A stretch of DNA of 64,000 nt, from NCBI GenBank assembly GCA_017454915.1, contig JAFTCC010000032.1, positions 17,766 to 81,765 on the forward strand, read 5' to 3'. The stretch is from Paludibacteraceae bacterium (GTDB lineage Bacteria; Bacteroidota; Bacteroidia; Bacteroidales; Paludibacteraceae). Of the stretch, positions 26,584 to 34,225 are shown piece by piece. Positions within the stretch are counted from its first letter, which is position 1; each line of letters starts with the position of its first letter. The notes below the pieces were generated by a model, which saw only the letters and a program-made list of their open reading frames with translations, did no database searches and had not been told where the DNA came from. The position numbers and the translations under genes were made by a program.

Positions 26584-27129
26584 TTGCAAATCATAGAAAT
26601 CATATTGCTTTCCATAGCTCTTGCGGTGGATTGTTTTGTGGTTTCAGTGAGCAAGGGCATTCAGGTGCGGCGTTTTATGCGCGGCAGTGTGTTCATGGCG
26701 GTGTGTTTTGGAGTGTTTCAGGCTTTAATGCCGTGCATTACTTATTTCATTGGCCGTCAGATTTATGATTTGATAGCTGCCTATCAACCCTACATAGCCT
26801 GCGCCCTGCTGGTCGGCATAGGTTTTCATGTCTGCGTTGATGCCCTCCGCAAGCGTGGCGACGTGGCAACTGGAACTGGTTATCCAATGGTGGAGGTGCT
26901 GGCGTTTTCGGTGGCAACGAGCATTGACGCCCTTTCGGCGGGTGTGGTGCTGTTAGCGGAAAGCCTGAATGATTTCCTGACAGATATTGTGCTAATAGGA
27001 ATGGCAAGCTTGCTGTTATCGCTTGTGGGCACGGCGGTTGGAATAACAATGGGGAAGAGTTTGAAAATAAATGTGCAGTTTATAGCCGGCGTGATACTGC
27101 TTGCGCTCGGACTGTGGCAGTTAGTTTAG
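26584..27129 (+). CDS. mntP: MntP-type manganese efflux pump
   Basis: The 181-residue protein has six membrane helices in two repeats of three. Each repeat has the family's conserved Asp: 'LLSIALAVDCFVVSVSKGI' (first) and 'FSVATSIDALSAGVVL' (second). The family exports Mn(II) and protects against manganese excess. The start is TTG at 26584, as no ATG lies before the first conserved helix; upstream is a -7-like TAATTTTG at 26551-26558. No yybP-type manganese riboswitch was noticed in the short leader. The DUF3109 gene begins 6 bp after the stop. Confidence 0.82.
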   Translation: MQIIEIILLSIALAVDCFVVSVSKGIQVRRFMRGSVFMAVCFGVFQALMPCITYFIGRQIYDLIAAYQPYIACALLVGIGFHVCVDALRKRGDVATGTGYPMVEVLAFSVATSIDALSAGVVLLAESLNDFLTDIVLIGMASLLLSLVGTAVGITMGKSLKINVQFIAGVILLALGLWQLV

Positions 27130-27135
27130 TTTATA

Positions 27136-27735
27136 ATGCTTCAAATCGGAACAAATACTATTGTGAGCCTTGATGTAGTAGAACGTTGTTTTTGCTGCGA
27201 CTTGTGTCGTTGTAATGGCGCTTGTTGCGTTGAAGGCGACGCTGGCGCTCCGGTTACTGACGATGAGGTTAAGACGATAGAGGACTTGTTGCCCACGCTG
27301 TGGGACAGTCTGAGCGCCAAGGCGCAACAAGTTATCAATCAGCAGGGAGTAAGCTATTCCGACCAACAGGGCGAACGAGTGCTGTCGGTCGTAGATGGAA
27401 AAGAATGCGTGTTCAGCCGGCTCAACGATGACGGCACAACGCTTTGTGTGATTGACGAGGCTTTTCGCCAAAACAAGACGGGAGGTTTTCAAAAACCAAT
27501 ATCCTGTGCATTGTATCCTATACGGTTGACGGAATATCAGTCTTTTACGGCTGTCAACTACCATCATTGGGACATCTGCTTGCCGGCATGCCAACTGGGA
27601 GTGGAAATGAAGATGCCCGTTTATAAATTTCTGCGTGAACCACTCATCAGACGGTTTGGCAAACAGTGGTACGATGAGTTGGACCTCGTTGCGCAGCAGT
27701 GGTTAATGCAAAAAAAAAGGAGGAAAAATAAATAA
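27136..27735 (+). CDS. DUF3109 family Cys-cluster protein
   Basis: The 199-residue cytoplasmic protein has Cys-rich motifs: 'ERCFCCDLCRCNGACCVEGDAGAP' near the N-terminus, 'GKECVF', 'GTTLCVI', 'PISCALYPIRL' and 'WDICLPACQLG'. This is the DUF3109 pattern, related to the YkgJ family of putative zinc or iron-sulfur chelating proteins. Role unknown. The charged C-terminus (KKRRKNK) closes the protein. It lies 6 bp after mntP and its TAA shares one base with the ATG of mtnN (TAATG), so the three genes form an operon. Confidence 0.85.
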   Translation: MLQIGTNTIVSLDVVERCFCCDLCRCNGACCVEGDAGAPVTDDEVKTIEDLLPTLWDSLSAKAQQVINQQGVSYSDQQGERVLSVVDGKECVFSRLNDDGTTLCVIDEAFRQNKTGGFQKPISCALYPIRLTEYQSFTAVNYHHWDICLPACQLGVEMKMPVYKFLREPLIRRFGKQWYDELDLVAQQWLMQKKRRKNK

Positions 27736-28400
27736 TGGGTAAAATTGCGATTTTAACGGCGATGGACAAAGAGCGTGTCCAGATTGAAAAACTGCTTAAA
27801 GAACTTGGTGCTGGCGATCGTTTCATATTGCGTAAATGCGGAATAGGGAAGGTTAGTGCAGCCATTACAGCCACAGAACTAATAGTGCGCGACGACGTGG
27901 GTGCGATTATTAACACCGGTTGTGCAGGAGGCAATTCCTGCTATGTTAAAGTCGGTGACGTGGTTATCGCCGATCGCACAGCATACCATGATGTGTTTTG
28001 CGGCGACGAGGCTGCGGAGTGGGATTTCCTCGGACTGCCGCAATTTATGCAGCCCGACCCAGGCTTGCTCCGGCAGGCGAGACAATGTATGGGCGGAAAA
28101 GGCAGTGAAAATGTTAAATTCGGCTTAATTTGCACCGGCGACCAGTTTGTCACTTCTGTCGGCGAGATGGATAAAATAAGGGCAAAATATCCGGATGTTC
28201 ATGCCGTTGACATGGAAACAGCCGCTATTGCGCACGTGTGCTGCAAGTTCAATGTGCCGTTTTTGAGTCTTCGGGTGGTGAGCGACACCCCGGGGGTGGA
28301 TGCCCACACCGAACAATATCAGGACTTTTGGGACAAACTTGCTGACCGCTCATTCGAGACAATGAAACAAATTCTAATCAGTTTGATAAAACAAAAATAA
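27735..28400 (+). CDS. mtnN: 5'-methylthioadenosine/S-adenosylhomocysteine nucleosidase
   Basis: This 221-residue enzyme hydrolyses MTA and SAH to adenine and a thio-sugar, in methionine salvage and autoinducer-2 production. It starts 'MGKIAILTAMDKERVQIEKLL' and has the nucleoside phosphorylase core: 'AIINTGCAGG', 'VGDVVIADRTAYHDV', 'GDQFV', and the catalytic region 'AVDMETAAIAHVC' and 'SLRVVSDTPG', where the conserved Asp acts as general acid. Length is normal. Translation is coupled to the DUF3109 gene by a TAATG overlap. Confidence 0.94.
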   Translation: MGKIAILTAMDKERVQIEKLLKELGAGDRFILRKCGIGKVSAAITATELIVRDDVGAIINTGCAGGNSCYVKVGDVVIADRTAYHDVFCGDEAAEWDFLGLPQFMQPDPGLLRQARQCMGGKGSENVKFGLICTGDQFVTSVGEMDKIRAKYPDVHAVDMETAAIAHVCCKFNVPFLSLRVVSDTPGVDAHTEQYQDFWDKLADRSFETMKQILISLIKQK

Positions 28401-28431
28401 AAGCATATCAAAGCATAATAAAATCACTGCA

Positions 28432-29841
28432 ATGAAACGTTACTTTCTTACTATTTGTGCAATCCTGTTCTTTGTGGTGTCGTTTGCGGCTCCCAAGGCT
28501 AAATATGTGTTTTACTTCATAGGCGACGGCATGGGCGTTAACCAGGTCAACGTAACCGAGGCTTACTTGAGTGCTGTCAATGGTGAAATCGGAGCGCGGC
28601 ATTTGCTGCTCACCCAGTTTCCAGTCGTGAGCATGGCTACCACTTTCAGCAAGAGCAGCCCTGTTACTGACTCGGCGGCGAGCGGAACAGCCCTTGCCTC
28701 GGGCACGAAAACATACAACGGAGCAATTGGCGTCGATAACGACACACTTCCGGTTTATTCTGTTGCTGTGGCAGCCAAGAAAGCGGGGAAAAAAGTGGGA
28801 GTGATAACGTCGGTCAGTGTTGACCACGCCACCCCTGCATCTTTCTATGCGCACCAGAGCTACCGCAAGAAATACTATGAGATTGCTGCCGAAATACCTA
28901 CAGCTGGATTCGACTTTTATGCCGGAAGCGGTTTTGTAAGCCCTGCGCTCAACTATAGCAAGGACGAGATGGAAAATATTGAGGACACATTGAGCAGAGG
29001 TGGCTATCTGGTGCTTCACGGCTTGGACGAATACCGCGCTCACGCTGCCGACAAAGCGCCAAAAGTGCTCATTCAGGCGGAAGGCGCAGACCAACACTCG
29101 CTGCCATACTCCATCGACCGCAAGGAAGGTGACATCACACTGGCTCAACTGACGAAATGTGCGATAGAACAACTGACCCGTGACAACAAAAACGGCTTCT
29201 TCCTGATGGCAGAAGGCGGCAAGATTGACTGGGCGGCGCATCACAACGACCCTGCCACAATGGTTGGTGAGGTGATAGACATGAACGAGGCTGTGAAGGT
29301 GGCGTATGAGTTCTATCGTCAGCATCCCGACGAAACACTCATCGTTATCAGTGCGGACCATGAAACGGGAGGACTCGCATTGGCTCGCAACAACGTGTAT
29401 AACCTCAATCTCGAAAAACTTTCAAGCCAAAAGTGCTCACAAGAAAAATTAAGTGATGCAATAACACGCCTTGGCAAAGACAAGGGCGATTCAATCAAGT
29501 ACAGCGACATACAGGATTTGCTGAAGCGTGAGATGGGATTTTGGGATACGGTTGAGCTGACATGGGAGCAGGAAAAAATGCTCCGCGACGCATACGAGAA
29601 ATCATTTGTGCAAAACAAAAAGCGCAAAGAGAAACAGATGTATGCGCAGACAGAACTCGTGGCTAAAGCAGCAATGAAAGTTATGAGCCAAGCCGCTGGT
29701 TTGGATTGGTCCACAGGAGGGCATACCGCTGGCTACGTGCCTGTTTATGCCGTTGGGGTAGGGCAAACTAAATTTTCGGGATTGCTCGACAATGCCTTGC
29801 TTCCACAACTTATTATGCAAATCGCAGGATACCGGAAATAG
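28432..29841 (+). CDS. phoA: Alkaline phosphatase (PhoA-type)
   Basis: This 469-residue secreted or periplasmic enzyme begins with a signal peptide (MKRYFLTICAILFFVVSFAA). The metal and active-site motifs are visible: 'YFIGDGMG' (first metal Asp), nucleophile in VTDSAASGTA (Ser81), 'VSVDHATPASFYAHQ', 'LMAEGGKIDWAAHHND', 'VISADHETGG' and 'GHTAGYVPVYAVG'. Length is typical of the Bacteroidetes form. It lies 31 bp after mtnN and may be read from the same promoter. No Pho-box-like sequence was recognised. The aquaporin downstream has its own promoter. Confidence 0.92.
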   Translation: MKRYFLTICAILFFVVSFAAPKAKYVFYFIGDGMGVNQVNVTEAYLSAVNGEIGARHLLLTQFPVVSMATTFSKSSPVTDSAASGTALASGTKTYNGAIGVDNDTLPVYSVAVAAKKAGKKVGVITSVSVDHATPASFYAHQSYRKKYYEIAAEIPTAGFDFYAGSGFVSPALNYSKDEMENIEDTLSRGGYLVLHGLDEYRAHAADKAPKVLIQAEGADQHSLPYSIDRKEGDITLAQLTKCAIEQLTRDNKNGFFLMAEGGKIDWAAHHNDPATMVGEVIDMNEAVKVAYEFYRQHPDETLIVISADHETGGLALARNNVYNLNLEKLSSQKCSQEKLSDAITRLGKDKGDSIKYSDIQDLLKREMGFWDTVELTWEQEKMLRDAYEKSFVQNKKRKEKQMYAQTELVAKAAMKVMSQAAGLDWSTGGHTAGYVPVYAVGVGQTKFSGLLDNALLPQLIMQIAGYRK

Positions 29842-29850
29842 TTAAAAACT

Positions 29851-29882
29851 CTTGTTGTTTTGATAAAATTTCACTAAATTTG
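29851..29882 (+). promoter_or_regulatory. Promoter of the aquaporin gene
   Basis: CTTG (29851-29854), 20 bases, TAAATTTG (29875-29882). The mRNA should start about 29889, 28 bases before the ATG. Confidence 0.7.
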
Positions 29883-29916
29883 CGATACAATTAAACCAAC
29901 CTTAAACTATAAAGAA

Positions 29917-30615
29917 ATGAAAATTTCACAAAAAATGGCTGCAGAATGTCTTGGCACATTCTGGCTTGTACTCGGCGGTTGCGGAACTGCCTTGTTTGGT
30001 GGCGTAGGTTTCCTCGGTGTTGCCCTCGCCTTTGGTCTTACCGTTGTAACCATGGCCTATGGCATAGGTCACATTTCTGGCGCTCACCTCAATCCTGCCG
30101 TGTCGCTTGGCGTATTCGTCAACGGACGCATGACTGCCAAAGAAATGCTTCTCTATTGGTGCGCACAAATTGTTGGCGCGGTTCTTGCCGGTGCAGTATT
30201 GTTCGGCATAGCTAAGGCTGCAGGAATGCCAATAGGTCTTTTCGCCGCTAACGGCTACGGCGCAGAGTTTGCTGCTGAAGCTGGTGCTGCTTACCAGAGC
30301 GTAAATGTGTGGGGCGCGTTTGCAGTTGAATGCCTGCTCACGTTCGTGTTCCTGATGGTTATCCTCGGAGTTACTGACGAGGCTCACGATTGCGGCAAGT
30401 TCGCCGGTCTGGCAATAGGCCTCTGCCTCACACTCATCCACCTCATCAGCATTCCGCTGACCAATACTTCTGTCAACCCGGCGCGCTCTATATCACAGGC
30501 CCTGTTTGCTGACAGTGAGGTAGCGCTTCCCCAACTGTGGCTCTTCATTGTGGCGCCTTTGTGCGGAGCCGCGCTTGCCGGACTGTGCTACAAGTTACTC
30601 GTCTGCAAGAAATAA
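29917..30615 (+). CDS. aqpZ: Aquaporin Z-like water channel
   Basis: The 232-residue membrane protein has six helices and two half-helices with the NPA boxes: 'GAHLNPAVSLG' and 'NTSVNPARSI'. The second box is followed by Arg, and the aromatic/Arg filter region looks like AqpZ (water) rather than GlpF. The N-terminus 'KMAAECLGTFWLVLGGCGTALF' is characteristic. Length is normal. It has its own promoter, and the next gene begins 12 bp after its stop, so the two are likely co-transcribed. Confidence 0.95.
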   Translation: MKISQKMAAECLGTFWLVLGGCGTALFGGVGFLGVALAFGLTVVTMAYGIGHISGAHLNPAVSLGVFVNGRMTAKEMLLYWCAQIVGAVLAGAVLFGIAKAAGMPIGLFAANGYGAEFAAEAGAAYQSVNVWGAFAVECLLTFVFLMVILGVTDEAHDCGKFAGLAIGLCLTLIHLISIPLTNTSVNPARSISQALFADSEVALPQLWLFIVAPLCGAALAGLCYKLLVCKK

Positions 30616-30627
30616 ATAACTCACTAA

Positions 30628-31296
30628 ATGAACACTCTGATAGCCATATTGCTCGCAGCCGTGCTGCAGTTTACCGAAACCTATAAGAGCGAATACGAGA
30701 ACGCCCTTGAGTTCTATCGTCAGCACCCCGAAGTCAAACAACAACTGATTCAGTCAGGGTTGACTGACGACGAGGCTACAATGGCGATGGCAATAGTTGC
30801 GCCAGAACTCGCCGTGCATTACGTGTTTAGCGACTGGGCACAGACTAAAACACTGCAACTCATCTACGTCCAGTACGACCATTCGGATTTCAGCATCGGT
30901 TTTTTCCAGATGAAACCCAGTTTCATCGAATATCTCGAAAAACGCGTTGCGGTTGACGAGGTAATGAAAAAGCAGTATGGTGACGTTGTGATACGTGCAA
31001 CAGATGTCATACAGCAGCGCAAAGTCAGAGTCGCGAGGCTCACAAGCCTCAAGTGGCAGACCAAGTACCTCTGCCTATTCATGCAGTATGCCAAGCAGCG
31101 CAAAGATGACTTTAAGTCGCCCGAGGAGCGCGTGGCATACTGGGCTACGCTTTACAATGCAGGCTTCAAGGTTTCGGATCAGACAATTGCCAAACTGCGC
31201 AAGATAAAAGGTTTTCCCACCTTGCGCCGGCAGTTCAACTACTCCGACATCGCCCTAATCTTCTACAAAGCCCTTAAAGAGCAAGAGAAGAAATAA
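30628..31296 (+). CDS. Exported protein with lysozyme-fold-like motifs
   Basis: The 222-residue product has a short signal-like start (MNTLIAILLAAVLQF). Its body resembles the lysozyme/transglycosylase fold: 'AMAIVAPELAVHYVFS' holds a possible catalytic Glu, then 'DFSIGFFQMKPSFIEYLE' corresponds to the 'SxGxxQixp' segment of lytic transglycosylases, and 'YWATLYNAGF' to their 'AYNAG'. The match is distant, and activity on peptidoglycan is only inferred. It is the second gene after the aquaporin promoter and is followed by a strong terminator. Confidence 0.65.
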   Translation: MNTLIAILLAAVLQFTETYKSEYENALEFYRQHPEVKQQLIQSGLTDDEATMAMAIVAPELAVHYVFSDWAQTKTLQLIYVQYDHSDFSIGFFQMKPSFIEYLEKRVAVDEVMKKQYGDVVIRATDVIQQRKVRVARLTSLKWQTKYLCLFMQYAKQRKDDFKSPEERVAYWATLYNAGFKVSDQTIAKLRKIKGFPTLRRQFNYSDIALIFYKALKEQEKK

Positions 31297-31316
31297 TGAA
31301 ATCACTATAACTTCAC

Positions 31317-31351
31317 GCGGAGGTTGCTTTTGAACAGCCTCCGCTTTTTTT
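31317..31351 (+). terminator. Terminator after the aquaporin unit
   Basis: GCGGAGG (31317-31323) pairs with CCTCCGC (31338-31344), followed by seven T. Confidence 0.85.
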
Positions 31352-31458
31352 GTGTTGAAATACCATATCACTTGTGTATTCGTCTCTGTTTATACTCTTA
31401 GGAATTATTCCTCAAGGCACCTGTTGCGTGTTTTTTTACCAAAAGAAATTAATCCATA

Positions 31459-31510
31459 TTTGTTTGTTTTAACATTTTATCGTATATTTGTATTGTAAAT
31501 ATGCAAATAT
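31459..31510 (+). promoter_or_regulatory. hipBA promoter and overlapping operator dyad
   Basis: TTTG (31459-31462), 20 bases, TATATTTG (31483-31490) is a perfect promoter. ATATTTG (31484-31490) and CAAATAT (31504-31510) form an inverted repeat that covers the -7 box and the start site, the right place for autorepression by HipB. Confidence 0.7.
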
Positions 31511-31563
31511 GTAATATTAATGATTGATTTAGCACATAAATTAACAAATAACTATAGTTAACA

Positions 31564-31875
31564 ATGGATGATTATTCTGAATTTTCAGCACCTGAATTAG
31601 TGAAGATGCTGGGCGGAAGGTTTAAGGATTATCGGTTAAGGGCCAATATGACACAAAAGGAGGTTGCAGAGATGGCTGGTCTATCCGTACTGACGGTTCA
31701 TAGGTTTGAGAATGGCGCGGTGGCAAATATATCTCTTAGTACATTCCTACTCCTGTTGAAAGCGGTGGGGAGCATAAACGATTTGCGGGAACTAATGCCA
31801 GAGCAGCCAGAATCATTGTACTTGTATAAGGAAAACAACCAAAAGGTAAAGCGTGTAAGACATAAAAAGTTATGA
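31564..31875 (+). CDS. hipB: HipB-like XRE-family antitoxin/repressor
   Basis: The 103-residue DNA-binding protein has a lambda-repressor-type helix-turn-helix at about 18-72 ('FKDYRLRANMTQKEVAEMAGLSVLTVHRFENG'). The C-terminal tail is basic (NNQKVKRVRHKKL). Its position directly before hipA with a 4-base ATGA overlap (31872-31875) identifies it as the antitoxin/repressor of a HipBA-type module. It probably represses its own promoter through the dyad at 31484-31510. Base composition is AT-richer than the housekeeping genes around it. Confidence 0.88.
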   Translation: MDDYSEFSAPELVKMLGGRFKDYRLRANMTQKEVAEMAGLSVLTVHRFENGAVANISLSTFLLLLKAVGSINDLRELMPEQPESLYLYKENNQKVKRVRHKKL

Positions 31876-33377
31876 GTCAAGTTATAAAAGTTATCCTATG
31901 GGGTAAGGAAATTGGGCGTTTGGCATGGCACGATGCTCGTAAGACATCCTTTTTTATGTTTAATCCAGAGTATCTGAAAGGCTCTTTGGATGTGGCGCCT
32001 TTAGTGGCATCTGTCAATAGCCCTCTAAGTTTGCGTGCCATTTTCGGCGAGGCGGAGCGTATTTATCAAAAATTGCCGTCTTTTATAGCCGACTCGCTAC
32101 CTGACGCATGGGGTAATGAACTGTTTGAGCAATGGAGAAAGGAGAATAAACTAACCGCAAGGAGTGTAACCCCTTTAGAAAAACTGGCATTCATAGGCAA
32201 GCGTGGTATGGGTGCGTTTGAGTTTGTACCCGAGATAGAACGCGGTCATTTTGCTGATATAATTGACATTAAGGCGTTGGCTGCATTGGCTGAAAAAATT
32301 GCCGTAGAGCGTGAGAATGTGCGTATTTTGCCCGATGAATCTCTTACTTTGCAATCGCTTATTGCTGTTGGCACATCAGCTGGCGGTCGTCAGCCTAAGG
32401 CGATAATCGCAATGAATCGCAAAACAGGAGAAATCCGTTCGGGACAAATTGATGTTAACCCCGATTATGATTATTACATTCTTAAGTTTGGCGACAAGCG
32501 GCGCTCCTCTGCCGAGCTGGAACAAACTTATTACGAAATGGCCATTGCCGCAGGTATTAACATGATGCCTTCCAATTTGATAGAAGTTGAGGGCATAAGG
32601 CATTTTCTTACCATGCGGTTCGACCGTGACGAAACGGGCAAACTTCACACGCAGACATTGGCGGCCATGATGCCGGAGGCTGACAGTTATGAGAAATTGC
32701 TGCTGGTTTGCCGCAAATTGTATCTGCCCGAGGTTGATTGCCAAGAGGTGTTCCGCAGGCTTGTATTCAATATTTTGGCGAACAACACTGACGACCATAA
32801 CAAGAACTTCACATTCATAATGAATCAGCAGGGCAAATGGCGGCTCTCCCCCGCCTATGACATGACTTATGTTTTTGATAGTGGTGGATTTTTGCCGAAC
32901 AAAGAGCATTGCCTAATGATTGGAGGCAAACTTACCGACATTACGCTTGAAGACATGATTTCATTTGCTAATGAAAATGGTATTCGCGCTCCCAAAACTA
33001 TTATTCGTAAGGTGGCGGCAGCAGTGTCATCGTTCCGAATAATTGCTGAGAAGAATGGGGTCTTAGATGAGTGGACTGGTAGGGTGGAAGCAACAATCAT
33101 TAAACACCTGAAAGCATGGGGTGAATGGAATGATGCAAGTTCTGTTGAAGTGAATATGGAAGGCCATATAGTTTCCAATATCCGTGTTGAACAGGCTTAT
33201 AAGGGCAACTTTCATCTTTATGCCACAATTGACGGACACGAGCGGAAATTTGTCATCGGCAAGAACAAAGCAGAGTACGCCACGATAGAAAGGACAGGTG
33301 TCGCTAATTTGTCTGCTGAGCAACTAAAAAAATTGGTCACAACCTATCTTATCCCCAACGGCAAGGAAGAAAACTAA
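31872..33377 (+). CDS. hipA: HipA-family Ser/Thr kinase toxin
   Basis: The 501-residue product carries the HipA N-terminal domain ('LPSFIADSLPDAWGNELFEQW', 'LAFIGKRGMGAFEF') and kinase core: the regulatory phospho-Ser loop 'AVGTSAGGRQPKAI' (about 170), ATP-binding 'YYILKFG', the catalytic loop 'NNTDDHNKNF' (about 306-315) and 'LSPAYDM' with the metal-binding Asp. E. coli HipA phosphorylates glutamyl-tRNA synthetase; other HipA proteins have other targets. The protein runs about 80 residues past the usual end; the tail 'KGNFHLYATIDGHERKFVIG' onward looks like a small separate beta domain. Key residues are intact, so it is probably active. Confidence 0.9.
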   Translation: MSQVIKVILWGKEIGRLAWHDARKTSFFMFNPEYLKGSLDVAPLVASVNSPLSLRAIFGEAERIYQKLPSFIADSLPDAWGNELFEQWRKENKLTARSVTPLEKLAFIGKRGMGAFEFVPEIERGHFADIIDIKALAALAEKIAVERENVRILPDESLTLQSLIAVGTSAGGRQPKAIIAMNRKTGEIRSGQIDVNPDYDYYILKFGDKRRSSAELEQTYYEMAIAAGINMMPSNLIEVEGIRHFLTMRFDRDETGKLHTQTLAAMMPEADSYEKLLLVCRKLYLPEVDCQEVFRRLVFNILANNTDDHNKNFTFIMNQQGKWRLSPAYDMTYVFDSGGFLPNKEHCLMIGGKLTDITLEDMISFANENGIRAPKTIIRKVAAAVSSFRIIAEKNGVLDEWTGRVEATIIKHLKAWGEWNDASSVEVNMEGHIVSNIRVEQAYKGNFHLYATIDGHERKFVIGKNKAEYATIERTGVANLSAEQLKKLVTTYLIPNGKEEN

Positions 33378-33455
33378 GCAGTTCACCACCATCTGCTTTT
33401 TTGTAAATAATTAGCAAAAATAACGGATGTAATTTCATTGGCAATCTCAAAAAGA

Positions 33456-33487
33456 TTTGCACAATAACAAAAAAATCTCTAAATTTG
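33456..33487 (+). promoter_or_regulatory. Promoter of the 33.5-kb RNA
   Basis: TTTG (33456-33459), 20 bases, TAAATTTG (33480-33487): a perfect Bacteroidetes promoter with no ORF starting within 300 bases downstream. Confidence 0.75.
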
Positions 33488-33491
33488 CAAC

Positions 33492-33768
33492 ACGGAAGTT
33501 AGTATGTCCCCCACATTCATTTGACGCTTACTGTTCTTCCGTAAAAACATATAGCGTTTGCGACGCATTTTCCACGCAGTCAGAAACCTAGCAACTTTCA
33601 ACTTGTGTATCATTGGAGAATAGCATCACGAACGCCCATAGACGGTATGTTTAACCATGAAATGTCATGGGAATACATATCGAGCGTGGGCGGTGTTGTT
33701 TCTCATGAGATACAAGGTTTTGCTAGGACCTCTGATTGGCGTGAAGGATAACACCCTCACGCTTTTTT
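33492..33768 (+). ncRNA. Candidate independent non-coding RNA, about 275 nt
   Basis: The stretch lies between a perfect promoter and a Rho-independent terminator (GCGTGA 33739-33744, TCACGC 33757-33762, then six T) and has no convincing ORF. The 5' end folds as ACGGAAG (33492-33498) with CTTCCGT (33536-33542), extended by AGTA/TACT. Further hairpins are GCGT-ttgcg-ACGC (33554-33566), CCATG-aaatgt-CATGG (about 33655-33670) and the palindrome TCTCATGAGA. An independent structured RNA expressed from its own promoter is the simplest reading. The Bacteroidales-1 motif or a 6S-type RNA of this order are possible identities that I cannot confirm by eye. Confidence 0.6.
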
Positions 33769-33806
33769 ACAATTCAATAGCGATAAATCTAAAAAAGAAA
33801 AAGGTT

Positions 33807-34190
33807 ATGGATGGATGTGGAAAATATTTATTAGGATGTATATTGATAATCTGTATTTACAGCTTTATGAGCAATAGGGTATCAGTAACAAAATATGGAA
33901 AATGTTATCATCGGGATAATTGTGAAACATTAAAATTTAGTCGTAACGTTCACTCTACTTGGATATTGTTTGCAAAAATCCTCAGACACCCGTGTAACAA
34001 ATGTAAACCCAATGATAGTAATTATGATAATGATAGTTCTTATGATGTAAGTGATGAAGTTTATGTGTGTCCATGTGGTAAGTGTTATCATAATGAAGGC
34101 TGTTACCATCTTAATAATTGTAATGCTAAAAAAATAAAAATATCTAAAGCAAGAAAACTTGGTAAACGCGCCTGTAAAGATTGCCTCTAA
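33807..34190 (+). CDS. Membrane-anchored protein with two Cys/His motifs
   Basis: From ATG 33807 the product has 127 residues: one membrane anchor (GKYLLGCILIICIYSFMS) and then two similar motifs, 'YGKCYHRDNCETLKFSR ... PCNKC' (about 31-68) and 'CPCGKCYHNEGCYHLNNCNA ... ACKDC' (about 90-126). The order 'Y-H-x(3)-C-x(n)-C-x2-C' resembles the Ada-type zinc-binding segment also found next to competence and nuclease domains. Function unknown. The frame is open 50 codons upstream, but that part overlaps the RNA and its terminator. Codon use is very AT-rich. It probably forms a unit with the gene 35 bp downstream. Confidence 0.65.
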   Translation: MDGCGKYLLGCILIICIYSFMSNRVSVTKYGKCYHRDNCETLKFSRNVHSTWILFAKILRHPCNKCKPNDSNYDNDSSYDVSDEVYVCPCGKCYHNEGCYHLNNCNAKKIKISKARKLGKRACKDCL

Positions 34191-34225
34191 ATCTCATCGA
34201 TATTGATATTGAAAAAAATTAAGCC

